Notes: generated by a model not told the origin, from the letters alone. DNA of 44,910 nucleotides from DASVXQ01 sp046727955 (GCA_046727955.1 JBKPDO010000393.1:1-44910); one strand, 5' to 3'. Numbered from the stretch's first letter, positions 1-8,887 are shown. A program made the numbers and translations.

Positions 1-1403
1 AGCTCAGCCAGGTCGACGACCAGGTGCGTGACCTGCCGGTGCGCCCCCGGCCCCGACGGGTCGGGCCAGACCAGCGGCCGGCGCCACGCGAGCAGGTCGG
101 CGAGTGTGTCCACGGCGACGCTGCGGCCCTCCGGCACGCCGGCGAGCGCCTCCAGCAGGCCACGGCGGCGTGCGGTGGCGGCGGAGCGGCGGTTGCCGCC
201 GAGTGCTCGCACCCGCTCGGCGGCGGAGCGGCGGGCGGCGAGATGGTCCTCGAAGCCGAGGTCGCGCTCACGCCAGGCCACCGCGAGGTCGGCCCACCGC
301 GTCGCCCTCGGGCCCGCCAGCCAGGCGTCGGCCTCTGGCCGCAGCCCAAGTGTGCGATGGTCCCAAGGGCCGCCGACGGCGAGCAGCCCGGCCTCGACCA
401 GCAGGTCCGCGAGCAGTCCGGCCTCGTCCTCCGGCAGGTGCAGCTCGCGCCCGAGGCGCCTGAGGTCGCGCACTGCCACGGTGCCGGCCTGCGTGAGCGG
501 CAGCGGGTCGCGGTCGAGCCGGCCGAGCAGCCCCTCGGCCGCCAGCACCAGCCGCCGCGCCGCCGCGCCGGCACGCTCCGCCAGGTCAGGCAAGGGATCG
601 AGCGGCTCGAGCGACGGCAGCGACGGCCACCGCGGGAACACCAGGCCGCCGCGCAGGCCGATGCGGGCCTCCCGGGGCACCACGAACTGGCTGTAGCTGG
701 TGGGTAGGAGCAGCCCGTGGTCGAGCAGCCAGCGCGCCGGCTCGGCGTCGGGGTGGGTGGCGAAGCGCCCGTCAGCGACCCCCATGACGACGATCGGGGC
801 TCCAGCGGCAAGCGCGTGGTCGAGCAGGCGGCGGGCCGGCTCATCGGCTTCCGCCGCCGCCCGGGCGATCACCTCCGGGTCGGTGAGCGCGGCGGTGACC
901 GCCGTGACCAGCGCCGCCTTGTGGGTCAGGCGTCCGGCCTGCAGGCCGAGGCGCCACGCGATGCGCTCGAGCTGATTGCGCGTGACGCCGATCTTCGCCA
1001 GCTCGGCCACGGAAGGCCCGAGCTGGCCAGGGTCGCCGAATGGCGCGCCGAGGCCTCGCGGGCCGGAGAGGGTCCCGTCAGGGCCGGTCAGCGCCAAGCC
1101 CAGCCCGGCAAGCTCCTCCAGGCCGCTGCGCAGGGCCTGCGGGTCGAGCCCGGGCCCGGCGGCAGCGGCGAGGGCCGCCACCGTGGTCGGCAGGCCGACA
1201 ACGGCCAGCAGCTCGGCGAGCTGCAGGGCGCCGCGGTCGAGCGAGCGCAGCGCCGCGGCCAGCGACGGCGGGCTGCCGGCGCGACTGGCCAGCTGGGCGA
1301 ACGTGGCGGGCAGCGACCCGGCGAGCAGGTCCGGACGGCGGCCGAGCAGCAGCGCGAGATGGCCGTCGTCGAGCGCCGCCAGCGTCGCGGCATAGCCGGG
1401 CAC
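1..1403 (-). CDS. Helicase-associated (Helicase_C_3-like) protein, 3' part cut by window edge
   Basis: The minus strand is open from a GTG at 1403 to the left edge, giving about 467 residues without a stop. The start is chosen because GAGGAG lies about 8 nt upstream. The N-terminus reads LAALDDGHLALLLGRRPDLLA, followed by an alanine/leucine-rich all-helical region with repeated winged-helix-like segments (for example LAELLAVVGLPTTVAALAAA). This is typical of the actinobacterial helicase-associated proteins represented by Mycobacterium Rv0862c (family from memory), which are often encoded near an XPB-type helicase. No helicase motifs are visible in this part. The family assignment is fairly secure, but the molecular role (DNA binding or partner of a repair helicase) is inferred. 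The C-terminus lies outside the window. Confidence 0.7.
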   Translation of the reverse strand, partial: MPGYAATLAALDDGHLALLLGRRPDLLAGSLPATFAQLASRAGSPPSLAAALRSLDRGALQLAELLAVVGLPTTVAALAAAAGPGLDPQALRSGLEELAGLGLALTGPDGTLSGPRGLGAPFGDPGQLGPSVAELAKIGVTRNQLERIAWRLGLQAGRLTHKAALVTAVTAALTDPEVIARAAAEADEPARRLLDHALAAGAPIVVMGVADGRFATHPDAEPARWLLDHGLLLPTSYSQFVVPREARIGLRGGLVFPRWPSLPSLEPLDPLPDLAERAGAAARRLVLAAEGLLGRLDRDPLPLTQAGTVAVRDLRRLGRELHLPEDEAGLLADLLVEAGLLAVGGPWDHRTLGLRPEADAWLAGPRATRWADLAVAWRERDLGFEDHLAARRSAAERVRALGGNRRSAATARRRGLLEALAGVPEGRSVAVDTLADLLAWRRPLVWPDPSGPGAHRQVTHLVVDLAE

Positions 1404-1488
1404 GAAGGTCGCCTCCTCGGACTGTCGACGAGCCGGGCTCGTTGGGGGGTGGCTCGAGGGTCGAGCGTACCGCAGTCCCGTGTCAGCG

Positions 1489-2496
1489 CTAGAAGGCCGG
1501 GGCCACCTCGCGGGCGACCCGTTCCAGGTTGGCGCAGGCCGCCTCGTGGGTCGTGCCGGCCGGGCGGGTCCACAGCGCCACGTGGGTGAACGGCAGCCGC
1601 TCCTGCAGCTCGCTCAGCGCGTGGACGACGCCCTCGGCGGTGTCGCAGAGCACGGCGGAGCGCTTGAGCCGGCCGACCTCGATCGGCGGGGGGCGCGGCT
1701 GGTCGCGGTCCGTGCCCCAGTCGCTGTAGCGGCCGAGCTGGTAGGCGAGGGCCGGCGCCAGCTCGGTGGCCCAGGTCCGCTCCGGGTCGTCGCTCACCCG
1801 CAGGTGCACGCCGATGACGATCGGGAAGCCCTCGACCGGCCGCCCCGCCCGCTCCAGCGCGGCACGCAGCGGCGGGTACCTGTCAGCCGCCCGCTGGTAG
1901 AGGTAGTGGGCCAGCGCGAACCAGCCATCGGCGAGGCGCGCGACCCGGTCGAGCGCCCGCTCGGCCGTGCCGCCGAGGTAGATCGGCGGGCCGAGCGGCT
2001 GCGGCGAGCGCGGGTTGAGCGGCAGGTCGCTGCCGCCCGGGCCGTCGGCGGCCACCCCTTCGGCGAAGGCTCGGCGCAGGTAGCCGACCTTCTCCTCCAG
2101 CAGACGGCCGCGGCGCGAGCGGTCGACCCCGAAGGCGTCGAACTCCCGCTCCACGTAGCCCGCGCCGAAGCCGAGCAGCAGCCGGCCGTCCGCCACGAGG
2201 TCGACCACCGCGGCCTGCTCGGCCACCTCCCGCGGCTGGTACAGGGGCAGCACCAGCACACCGGTGCCGAGCTTGATCCGCGAGGTCCGCGCCGCCACCG
2301 CGGCCAGGAACGGGAGCTGCTGGGAGAGGTGACCGTCCTCGACCGCGTGGTGCTCGCTGCCCCACACCGCCTGGAGGCCGAGCTGCTCGACCAGCACGGC
2401 CTCCTCGAGGCACTCGGCGTAGAAGCGAGGGTCGGGCTGCCGCCCCCTGCCGGGCCGCAGCTCCATCCACGCGCCGAAGGTCGCTGGTCGTGGCAT
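1489..2496 (-). CDS. LLM-class (luciferase-like, probably F420-dependent) oxidoreductase
   Basis: This 335-residue protein has the bacterial luciferase-like TIM-barrel pattern: an early SEHHAVEDGHLSQQ segment, a strand reading IKLGTGVLVLPLYQPREVAEQAA, then DGRLLLGFGAGYVEREFDAFGVD and the PIYLGGTAERALDRVARLADGW block. Actinobacterial members of this size mostly use coenzyme F420 (family knowledge); the cofactor and substrate here are inferred and unknown, respectively. The ATG directly follows the TGA of the upstream DivIVA-motif gene (TGAATG), so the two are probably translationally coupled. TIGR-type F420 probes would test the cofactor call. Confidence 0.8.
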   Translation of the reverse strand: MPRPATFGAWMELRPGRGRQPDPRFYAECLEEAVLVEQLGLQAVWGSEHHAVEDGHLSQQLPFLAAVAARTSRIKLGTGVLVLPLYQPREVAEQAAVVDLVADGRLLLGFGAGYVEREFDAFGVDRSRRGRLLEEKVGYLRRAFAEGVAADGPGGSDLPLNPRSPQPLGPPIYLGGTAERALDRVARLADGWFALAHYLYQRAADRYPPLRAALERAGRPVEGFPIVIGVHLRVSDDPERTWATELAPALAYQLGRYSDWGTDRDQPRPPPIEVGRLKRSAVLCDTAEGVVHALSELQERLPFTHVALWTRPAGTTHEAACANLERVAREVAPAF

Positions 2497-3189
2497 TCAG
2501 CTCAGCTCGGCATTGCTCCAGCCGCTCTCGCGCTCGGCGAACTGTGCCGCGAGCAGCGCGAGGAAATCATCGACCTCGTGCATGGCATAGCCGCGCGGCA
2601 GCAGCGTGAACCGCTTCGAGCCGATGTCACGGGAGGTCAGGCGCGGCGCCGAGCTGCCGGTGGGGTCGCCGATAACGGTCGCGAGCTCCACCGCGACACG
2701 ACCGAGGAACTGGTCCACCTCCTCGACGCTATAGCCCCGCAGCGCCCGGCTGAAGGTCTTGGCGGCGACGTCGTGGGCGGTCGCGGGACGGCGGGGCGCC
2801 GCGGGCTCCGGCGATGGGAGCTGCCGCAGCGCGGTCAGGGGCGGCTGCAGCGGCGCGCGGCGCGCCGAGCGCCACTGCTCGGCCTCGGCAATCGCGTGGT
2901 GCAGCCGTTCGAGGCCGGCGACCAGCACGTCGAGGAAGTCGTCGACCTCGTGCATGGCATACCCGTACCAGGCGCCGCTGAAGGTCTTCTCCTGGACCTG
3001 CGCCGGCGTGATCGGCGGATCCTCGTCCAGCGCCTCGAGTCTCTGGCGGCCGATGCGCTCCTGCAGGCGCGCGACGTCATGGGCGACCCTCTCGAGGAAC
3101 TGGCCGACCTCGCCGACGCGGTAGCCGCGCCGGACCTTTTTGAAGGCCTTCCTCCTGATCGCCTCGGGGTCGAGCCGTACGTCGGCCAT
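2497..3189 (-). CDS. Protein with four DivIVA-type motifs
   Basis: This 230-residue protein contains four copies of the short DivIVA/Wag31 N-terminal motif, in the pattern K-x-F-x4-x-GY-x3-EV-x2-FL. They begin near residues 10 (KAFKKVRRGYRVGEVGQFLE), 70 (KTFSGAWYGYAMHEVDDFLD), 143 (KTFSRALRGYSVEEVDQFLG) and 200 (KRFTLLPRGYAMHEVDDFLA). Wag31 has one such motif plus a long coiled coil; this protein has no long coiled coil. In DivIVA the motif gives polar membrane targeting, so a role at curved membrane, pole or septum is possible but inferred. The next gene starts immediately after its stop. Upstream lies the repeat-rich gap 3190-3487. Confidence 0.8.
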   Translation of the reverse strand: MADVRLDPEAIRRKAFKKVRRGYRVGEVGQFLERVAHDVARLQERIGRQRLEALDEDPPITPAQVQEKTFSGAWYGYAMHEVDDFLDVLVAGLERLHHAIAEAEQWRSARRAPLQPPLTALRQLPSPEPAAPRRPATAHDVAAKTFSRALRGYSVEEVDQFLGRVAVELATVIGDPTGSSAPRLTSRDIGSKRFTLLPRGYAMHEVDDFLALLAAQFAERESGWSNAELS

Positions 3190-3269
3190 GCGCCGATACC
3201 CCTTGCCCGCCGCCTATTCACGAGGACCCTAACATCCGGCGCCACCTCCGCGCCTCCCGCAGTTTCGAC

Positions 3270-3483
3270 AAGATCGCCATCAGGCGGACGGACCGGCCAA
3301 GGTGCCCGCCGCTGGCGGACGATCCATCGACGATCCATAAAACGATCCATAGAGGCGGCGGCCAGATTCGGCCAAGGTGCCCGCCGCTGGCGGACGATCC
3401 ATAAGATTGCCATCAGGCGGACGGACCGGCCAAGGTGTCCGCCGTTGGCGGACGATCCATAGAGGCGGCGGCCAGATTCGGCC
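3270..3483. repeat. Intergenic tandem repeat block with small palindromes
   Basis: The gap contains three copies of a segment running from GGCCAAGGTG to GACGATCCAT, starting near 3295, 3370 and 3428. Each has a CCGCC/GGCGG hairpin with a 3-nt loop; in the third copy a C-to-T change extends the stem to TCCGCC/GGCGGA. A longer version beginning AAGATYGCCATCAGGCGG starts at 3270 and 3403 (133-bp period). A second segment (CATAGAGGCGGCGGCCAG, then ATTCGGCC) occurs near 3347 and 3457. No ORF with coding character is present. The function is unknown. Confidence 0.75.
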
Positions 3484-3487
3484 GCCG

Positions 3488-4669
3488 CTAGGCGGCGGAG
3501 AAAGCGCTGTGGCCGGTGATCTCGCGGCCGACGATCAGGGACTGGATCGCGTCGGTCCCCTCGTAGGTGTAGACGGCCTCCATGTCCGCGTGGTGCCTGG
3601 CCACGTGGTTCTCCAGCAGGATGCCGTTGCCGCCGAGCAGGTCGCGGGCGTCGGCGACCACCTGGCGGGCCTTGGCCGCGTTGCTCATCTTCGCCAGCGA
3701 GGCCATCCCGTCGGTCAGGTGGCCGTCCTCGGCCAGCTGGGCGAGGCGGAGGCAGACCAGCTGCATCGAGGTGACCTCGGCCAGCATCTTGGCAAGCCGC
3801 GCCTGCACCAGCTGAAAGCCGGCGATCGGGCGGCCGAACTGCACCCGCTCCCTGGCGTAGGTCAGCGCCGCCTCGTAGGCCCCCACGGCGTGGCCGGTCG
3901 CCTCCCAGGCGACGCCAGAGCGGGTCGCGGCCAGCACCTTGGCGGTGTCGCTGAAGCCGTTCGAGTGGGCCAGCCGGTTGGCGGCCGGGACCCGCACGCC
4001 GTCGAGAGTGATGTCCGCCTGCCAGACCGCGCGCTTGGCGGTCTTGCCGCGCATCACGCTCGCCTGCAGGCCGGGCGTGTCCTTCTCGACTACGAAGCCG
4101 CCGACCTTGCCGGCGTGGTCGCGGGCCCAGACGATCACCAGGTCGGCAATGGAGCCGTTGCCGATCCAGCGCTTGGCGCCGTCGATCACGTAGTGGTCGG
4201 CGTCGCGGCGAGCGCGCGTCTCGAGGGCTACCGCGTCGGAGCCGTGCTGCGGCTCGGTGAGCGCAAAGGCCCCGATCTTCTCCAGGCGGGCCATTGGTGG
4301 CAGCCAGCGCCGCCGTTGCTCCTCGGAGCCGAGCAGCGCGACCGACTGCATGGCCAGGCCCGAGTGGACCCCGAAGAACGTGCACACGCTGCCGTCGGCC
4401 CTGGCCAGCTCCATGGCGACCAGCCCGGCGGCCAGCTGGCTCATGCCGGGGCAGCCGTAACCCTGGATGGTCCCGCCGGCCAGGCCGAGCCCGGCGAGCT
4501 TGGGGATCAGCTCGAAGGGGAACTCAGCCCGCTCCCAGTAGTCGTTGATGATCGGGAGGACTTCTTTATCACAGAAGGCACGGACCCGGTCGCGGATCTC
4601 GCGCTCGTCGTCGCTGAGCAGGTCGTCGATACGATAGAAATCGATCGTCAGGTCACGGTCCGAAGGCAT
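3488..4669 (-). CDS. Acyl-CoA dehydrogenase, glutaryl-CoA dehydrogenase-like
   Basis: A 393-residue flavoenzyme that would introduce the 2,3 double bond into acyl-CoA with FAD and pass electrons to ETF. Visible features are the FALTEPQHGSD block that contacts FAD and substrate, the WIGNGSIADLVIVWAR strand, RVQFGRPIAGFQLVQ, and a C-terminal YEGTDAIQSLIVGREITG block carrying the catalytic glutamate at the position used by glutaryl-CoA dehydrogenase and its relatives. The start MPSDRDLTIDF at 4669 is preferred to an upstream ATG at 4765, because the extra 32 residues look non-coding. It is divergent from the FadN-type gene, which suggests a joint beta-oxidation function. Chain-length specificity cannot be read from the sequence. 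Confidence 0.85.
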   Translation of the reverse strand: MPSDRDLTIDFYRIDDLLSDDEREIRDRVRAFCDKEVLPIINDYWERAEFPFELIPKLAGLGLAGGTIQGYGCPGMSQLAAGLVAMELARADGSVCTFFGVHSGLAMQSVALLGSEEQRRRWLPPMARLEKIGAFALTEPQHGSDAVALETRARRDADHYVIDGAKRWIGNGSIADLVIVWARDHAGKVGGFVVEKDTPGLQASVMRGKTAKRAVWQADITLDGVRVPAANRLAHSNGFSDTAKVLAATRSGVAWEATGHAVGAYEAALTYARERVQFGRPIAGFQLVQARLAKMLAEVTSMQLVCLRLAQLAEDGHLTDGMASLAKMSNAAKARQVVADARDLLGGNGILLENHVARHHADMEAVYTYEGTDAIQSLIVGREITGHSAFSAA

Positions 4670-4831
4670 GTCGAGTCGCCGCTTTCCACAGAGGGGCGCC
4701 CGGAGGCGCCCAAGGCAATAACGACCGTTCCATCCGAGAGTAGCAGCCCAATTCCTCTTCCGCATTTCGACGCCGACGTCGGCGTCGGCCGCTTTGGATT
4801 TCCACTTGAGGCGGTCGCGGACGGGCGCAGG

Positions 4832-4853
4832 TACGATAGTGTTACCGTCAGTA
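4832..4853 (+). promoter_or_regulatory. Possible -10 box and weak operator upstream of the FadN-type gene
   Basis: TACGAT at 4832-4837 fits an actinobacterial -10 box. It is followed by an imperfect 11-bp palindrome, TACCGTCAGTA, at 4843-4853. No convincing -35 box is visible at standard spacing. The 207-bp divergent gap would suit a TetR-type fatty-acid regulator, but that is inference. Confidence 0.25.
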
Positions 4854-4876
4854 CGGGATCGACTTGGAGGGAGCCA

Positions 4877-7312
4877 GTGAGCCAGTCACGCGCCGCCGGT
4901 GGTAGGACGTTCCAGGTCCGTCGGGTCGCCGTCCTCGGCGCCGGCACCATGGGCGCCGCCATCGCCGCCCACGCCGCCAACGCCGGCCTCGACGTCGACT
5001 TGCTGGACATCGCCCCGACCGAGCTGACCGATGAGGAACGCGCTCGCGGCCTCACCCTGGAGCACCCCGAAGTGCGCAACCGGATCGTGCGGGCCGGGTT
5101 CGAGCGGATGGTGAAGTCCCGCCCGGCCGCGCTGGCGAGCCCTCGGCTGGCCGAGCGCATCCGCCCCGGCAACTTCGGGGACGATTTCGACCGGGTGGCC
5201 GCCGCCGACTGGGTGATCGAGGCGATCGTCGAGAGCCTCGGGCCGAAGCAGGAGGTCATGGCCCGTATCGAGAAGACCGCCAGGCCCGACGCCGTGGTGA
5301 GCTCGAACACCTCCGGAATACCGCTCAGCGCCATTTCCGAGGGCCGGTCGCCGGAATTTCGTCGCAGATTTCTGGGGACGCATTTCTTCAACCCGCCGCG
5401 CTATCTCAAGCTGGTCGAGCTGATCCCCAGCGCCGACACCGGTCCCGAGGTGCTGGCGGACGTGCGCGCGCTGATGGAGGACACGCTCGGCAAGGGGCCG
5501 GTCGTCGCCAAGGACACGCCCAACTTCATCGCCAACCGGCTGGGCAGCTTCGCCGGCATGCACGACGTCCGCTACGCCTTCGAGCACGGCTACTCGATCG
5601 AGGAGGTCGACGCCCTCACCGGCCCGCTCGTCGGCCGGCCCAAGACCGCCACCTTCCGCTTGCTCGATCAGATCGGACTGGACGTGGCGGTCGGCGTGGC
5701 GCGCAACCTCTACGAGCTGGTTCCCGACGACGAGTCTCGTGAGGCGCTGCGCCCGCCCGAGCAGCTCGAGCGGATGCTCGCGGCCGGGCGCCTCGGCCTG
5801 AAGACCGGGGCCGGCTTCTACCACCGCGACAAGCGCGACGGCGAGACCGTGTTCGACGTGGTGGACATCGACAGCGAGAGCCTCGAGTACCGCCCCAGCT
5901 CCAAGCCCCGCCTGCCGATCGTCGCCGCCGCGCGCGAGCGGGAGGACCTCGGAGCCCGGCTGCGGCTGCTGCTCGACCGGGCCGAGGAGGACCGCGGTGC
6001 CCGCTACCTGCGCGACACCCTGCTGCCTTCGCTTGCTTACGCTGCCCGCCGCGTGCCGGAGATCGCCGATTCGCTGGTCGAGGTCGACCATGCCATGGAG
6101 TGGGGCTTCGGCCACGAAGCCGGCCCCTTCCGCACCTGGGACCTCATCGGCGTGCGCCGGGCGGTCGAGGAGATGGACCGCCTCGGCATCGAGGTAGCCG
6201 GGTGGGTCCGGGACTTCCTGGCCGCCGCCAACGAGCGCCTGTACTCGAACGGCAGCGTCTACAGCCCGGTCAGCGGCGTCTACGAGCCGGTCCCCCGCGA
6301 CCCTATGGCGATCGACCTCGACCGCCTCAAGGCAGAGGGACACCAGCTGGACGCCAACGACTCGGCCAGCCTGATCGACCTCGGCGACGGGGTGCTGTGC
6401 CTGGAGATCCACTCGCCGGCGAGCGCGGTCGACAGCGGCGTGCTCCAGCTGGGCCAGCGCGCCCTCGAGGAGCTGCAGAGCGGGCGCTGGCTGGGGATGG
6501 TGATCGCCAGCCAGGCGCCGAACTTCTGTGTCGGCGCCAACCTGGCCGAGGTCGGCATGGCCGCCTACCAGGGCATGTACGACCAGGTGGGCGAGGCGGC
6601 GCTGGCGCTGCAGGAGCTGCTCATGGGGTTGCGCTTCGCGCCGAGGCCGGTGGTGGCGGCGCCCCACGGCCAGACTCTCGGCGCCGGGGCCGAGATCTGC
6701 CTGCACGCCGACCACGTGGTCGCCTCGCTCGAGACCTACATGGGCCTGGTGGAGGTCGCGGTGGGGCTGATCCCGGCGGGTGGCGGCTGCAAGGAGCTGC
6801 TGCGCCGCGTCGTCAGCCCGGCCATGCGGGCCGGCGACGCGCCGCCACTGCCGTTCCTGCAGCGCGTGCTGGAGACGATCGGCACCGCCAAGGTGGCCAC
6901 CAGCGCGCTGGAAGCGCGCGAGCTGGGCTTCCTGGGCACCGACGACCGCGTCGTCCTGCACCCGGACCACCTGCTCCACGCGGCCAAGCACGAGGTGCTC
7001 GCGCTCGCCGAGGGCTACGCCCCGCCGGCGCGAGAGCGCTCGGTGTACGCGGCCGGCCGGCCGACTCTGGCCGCCCTCGAGATGGGCGTTCGGACCATGG
7101 CGTGGAGCGGCTTCGCCAGCGAGCACGACGTGCTGATCGGCGGCAAGCTGGCGCGGGTGCTGTGCGGCGGCGAGCTCTCCGCGCCGCAATGGGTCGACGA
7201 GGAGCACGTTCTCGCCCTGGAGCGCCAGGCCTTCGTGGAGCTGCTGAAGGAGCAGAAGACGATGGAGCGGATCCAGCACATGCTTACCGTCGGCAAGCCA
7301 CTACGGAACTGA
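4877..7312 (+). CDS. fadN: 3-hydroxyacyl-CoA dehydrogenase / enoyl-CoA hydratase fusion (FadN-type)
   Basis: This 811-residue bifunctional beta-oxidation enzyme has the dehydrogenase first and the hydratase last, the domain order of Bacillus FadN (opposite to E. coli FadB). The NAD-binding motif VLGAGTMGAAIAAHAA is at residues 19-34. It is followed by SSNTSGIPLSAI, a GTHFFNPPRYLKLVELIP block and NRLGSFAG. The C-terminal hydratase half shows APNFCVGANLAEVG (oxyanion-hole region), GAGAEICLHADHVVAS and LVEVAVGLIPAGGGCKELLRR, retaining both expected glutamates. The GTG start at 4877 has GGAGGGAG just upstream; the longer upstream reading frame is non-coding. It probably forms a unit with the thiolase downstream and the divergent acyl-CoA dehydrogenase. 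Confidence 0.88.
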   Translation: MSQSRAAGGRTFQVRRVAVLGAGTMGAAIAAHAANAGLDVDLLDIAPTELTDEERARGLTLEHPEVRNRIVRAGFERMVKSRPAALASPRLAERIRPGNFGDDFDRVAAADWVIEAIVESLGPKQEVMARIEKTARPDAVVSSNTSGIPLSAISEGRSPEFRRRFLGTHFFNPPRYLKLVELIPSADTGPEVLADVRALMEDTLGKGPVVAKDTPNFIANRLGSFAGMHDVRYAFEHGYSIEEVDALTGPLVGRPKTATFRLLDQIGLDVAVGVARNLYELVPDDESREALRPPEQLERMLAAGRLGLKTGAGFYHRDKRDGETVFDVVDIDSESLEYRPSSKPRLPIVAAAREREDLGARLRLLLDRAEEDRGARYLRDTLLPSLAYAARRVPEIADSLVEVDHAMEWGFGHEAGPFRTWDLIGVRRAVEEMDRLGIEVAGWVRDFLAAANERLYSNGSVYSPVSGVYEPVPRDPMAIDLDRLKAEGHQLDANDSASLIDLGDGVLCLEIHSPASAVDSGVLQLGQRALEELQSGRWLGMVIASQAPNFCVGANLAEVGMAAYQGMYDQVGEAALALQELLMGLRFAPRPVVAAPHGQTLGAGAEICLHADHVVASLETYMGLVEVAVGLIPAGGGCKELLRRVVSPAMRAGDAPPLPFLQRVLETIGTAKVATSALEARELGFLGTDDRVVLHPDHLLHAAKHEVLALAEGYAPPARERSVYAAGRPTLAALEMGVRTMAWSGFASEHDVLIGGKLARVLCGGELSAPQWVDEEHVLALERQAFVELLKEQKTMERIQHMLTVGKPLRN

Positions 7313-7340
7313 GAGGGGCAGGCTCGTGCACCGTTAGGGC

Positions 7341-7437
7341 CGATCCATGTGGGGGGGAGCTCGCTCCCCCCCACGGCGCGCGCTCCGCGCGCCGGGGCAG
7401 GTCGATCCATGTGGGGGGAGCGAGCTCCCCCCACGGC
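7341..7437. repeat. Two mirrored G/C-run hairpins flanking a third hairpin
   Basis: Two units beginning CGATCCATGTGGGG start at 7341 and 7403 (62 bp apart). Each forms an 11-12 bp G-run/C-run stem with a 2-nt loop. The centre of the first is GGAGCTCGCTCC and that of the second is GGAGCGAGCTCC, its exact reverse complement. Between them is an 8-bp GGCGCGCG/CGCGCGCC hairpin with loop CTC. The block lies between the FadN-type gene and the thiolase gene and could attenuate transcription between them. Function is inferred. Confidence 0.7.
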
Positions 7438-7501
7438 CCCCCAAGACCCGGCCGACCTCGATTCTCACCGAATGACGGACCGCTCATATATGGAGACCAC
7501 C

Positions 7502-8686
7502 ATGAAGCAGGCAGTGATCGTCGCGGGGGCAAGGACCGCGGTGGGCCGGGCGCCGCGGGGGACCCTGCGGGCCACCCGGCCCGACGACATGGCGGCCGCG
7601 GCCATCGCCGAGGCGCTCGAGCGCGCCGACGGGCTCGACCCGGCCGAGGTCGAGGACGTGATCCTCGGCTGCGCGGTGCCCGAGGGGGCGCAGGGCATGA
7701 ACGTGGCGCGGCTCGCCGCCGCGCGGGCGGGACTGCCGGCCAGCGTGCCGGCGCAGACGGTGAACCGCTTCTGCTCTTCGGGCCTGCAGGCCATCGCCAG
7801 CGCCGCCGAGCGCATCATGGCCGGCTTCGCGACCACCATCGTGGCCGGCGGCACCGAGTCGATGTCGCTCGCACCGGCGCCGGCGGCCAACTTCTCGCCC
7901 AATCCGGCGCTGGTACGCGAGCACCCCGAGTACTACATGGGCATGGGCCTGACCGGCGAGGTGGTCGCCGAGCGCTATGGCATCAGCCGCGAGGACCAGG
8001 ACGCCTTCGCGCTGCGGTCGCACCGGCTGGCCGCCGGGGCGGTCGACTCCGGCCGCTTCGACGCCGAGATCGTCCCCCTGCAGGTCAGCTTCGACTGGGC
8101 CGACGACCAGGGCGAGCAGCGCCACAGCGAGACTACCTTCGCGCGGGACGAGGGGCCGCGGCGCGACACCTCGCCCGAGGCGCTGGCCAAGCTCGAGCCG
8201 GTGTTCAAGCGGGGCGGCAGCATCACTGCGGGTAACTCCTCGCAGCGCAGCGACGGCGCCGCCGCGGTGGTGGTGATGGAGCGGAGCCGCGCTGAGCAGC
8301 TCGGCCTCGAGCCGCTCGCCCGCTTCGTCGCCTTCGCCGTCGGCGCGGTCCCGCCCGAGGTGATGGGCGTCGGACCGACGGTGGCGATCCCGCGTGCGCT
8401 GGAGCTGGCCGGCCTGAAGCAGGACGACATCGACCTGATCGAGCTGAACGAGGCGTTCGCGTCGCAGAGCCTCGCGGTCATCCGGCAGCTCGGGCTCGAC
8501 CTGGACAAGGTGAACGTCAACGGCGGCGCGATCGCTCTCGGCCACCCGATGGGCGCCACCGGCGCCAAGCTCACCATCCAGCTCCTGGCCGAGATGGCGC
8601 GCCGGAACGGCCGCTATGGCATGGTCACGATGTGCGTAGGCGGAGGCATGGGCGCCGCCGGCATCTTCGAGAGCCTCCAGCGCTGA
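7502..8686 (+). CDS. fadA: Acetyl-CoA acyltransferase (thiolase), FadA-like
   Basis: This 394-residue thiolase carries out the last step of beta-oxidation, cleaving 3-ketoacyl-CoA with CoA. The nucleophilic cysteine is Cys91 in NRFCSSGLQAIASA. The NEAFASQSLAV block, GGAIALGHPMGATGAK (catalytic His) and MCVGGGMGAAGIF (second catalytic Cys) are all intact. The start at 7502 has GGAG 6 nt upstream; an in-frame ATG at 7490 is less well placed. It sits 189 bp after the FadN-type gene on the same strand, matching the fadN-fadA order of Bacillus. The gap between them is filled by strong hairpins, so relative expression may be modulated. Confidence 0.9.
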   Translation: MKQAVIVAGARTAVGRAPRGTLRATRPDDMAAAAIAEALERADGLDPAEVEDVILGCAVPEGAQGMNVARLAAARAGLPASVPAQTVNRFCSSGLQAIASAAERIMAGFATTIVAGGTESMSLAPAPAANFSPNPALVREHPEYYMGMGLTGEVVAERYGISREDQDAFALRSHRLAAGAVDSGRFDAEIVPLQVSFDWADDQGEQRHSETTFARDEGPRRDTSPEALAKLEPVFKRGGSITAGNSSQRSDGAAAVVVMERSRAEQLGLEPLARFVAFAVGAVPPEVMGVGPTVAIPRALELAGLKQDDIDLIELNEAFASQSLAVIRQLGLDLDKVNVNGGAIALGHPMGATGAKLTIQLLAEMARRNGRYGMVTMCVGGGMGAAGIFESLQR

Positions 8687-8887
8687 GCCAGGTCGGCTCC
8701 AGACTGGCGAAGTTTGATCTCTGAGCGATCAAGGGAACGGATGGTGAGCGCCAACGAGGCGTCTGGTGCTTCGAGTAAGACACTGCCGCGGAAGTTGGGT
8801 TCTTGGTCCGGTCCCGGTGGCGGTCTGCCAGGCAGTGGCCCAGCAGCGCGGCCCAGCGGGGCTCTCATACCTACGCCCAGCGGGTCA

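Noticed and set aside
1480..3462. Long plus-strand open frame of 660 codons opposite the LLM and DivIVA-motif genes
   Set aside because: Its translation is Arg/Ala/Gly-rich without domain motifs; the opposite strand encodes two recognisable proteins. High GC creates such shadow frames.
3270..3483. Repeat block considered as a CRISPR array
   Set aside because: Repeat spacing is irregular (58, 75 bp), spacers are themselves repeated, and there are no cas genes.
8714..8732. TTGATC/GATCAA inverted repeat in the gap after the thiolase gene
   Set aside because: Only a 6-bp stem with a 7-nt loop and no U-tract; too weak to call a terminator or operator.
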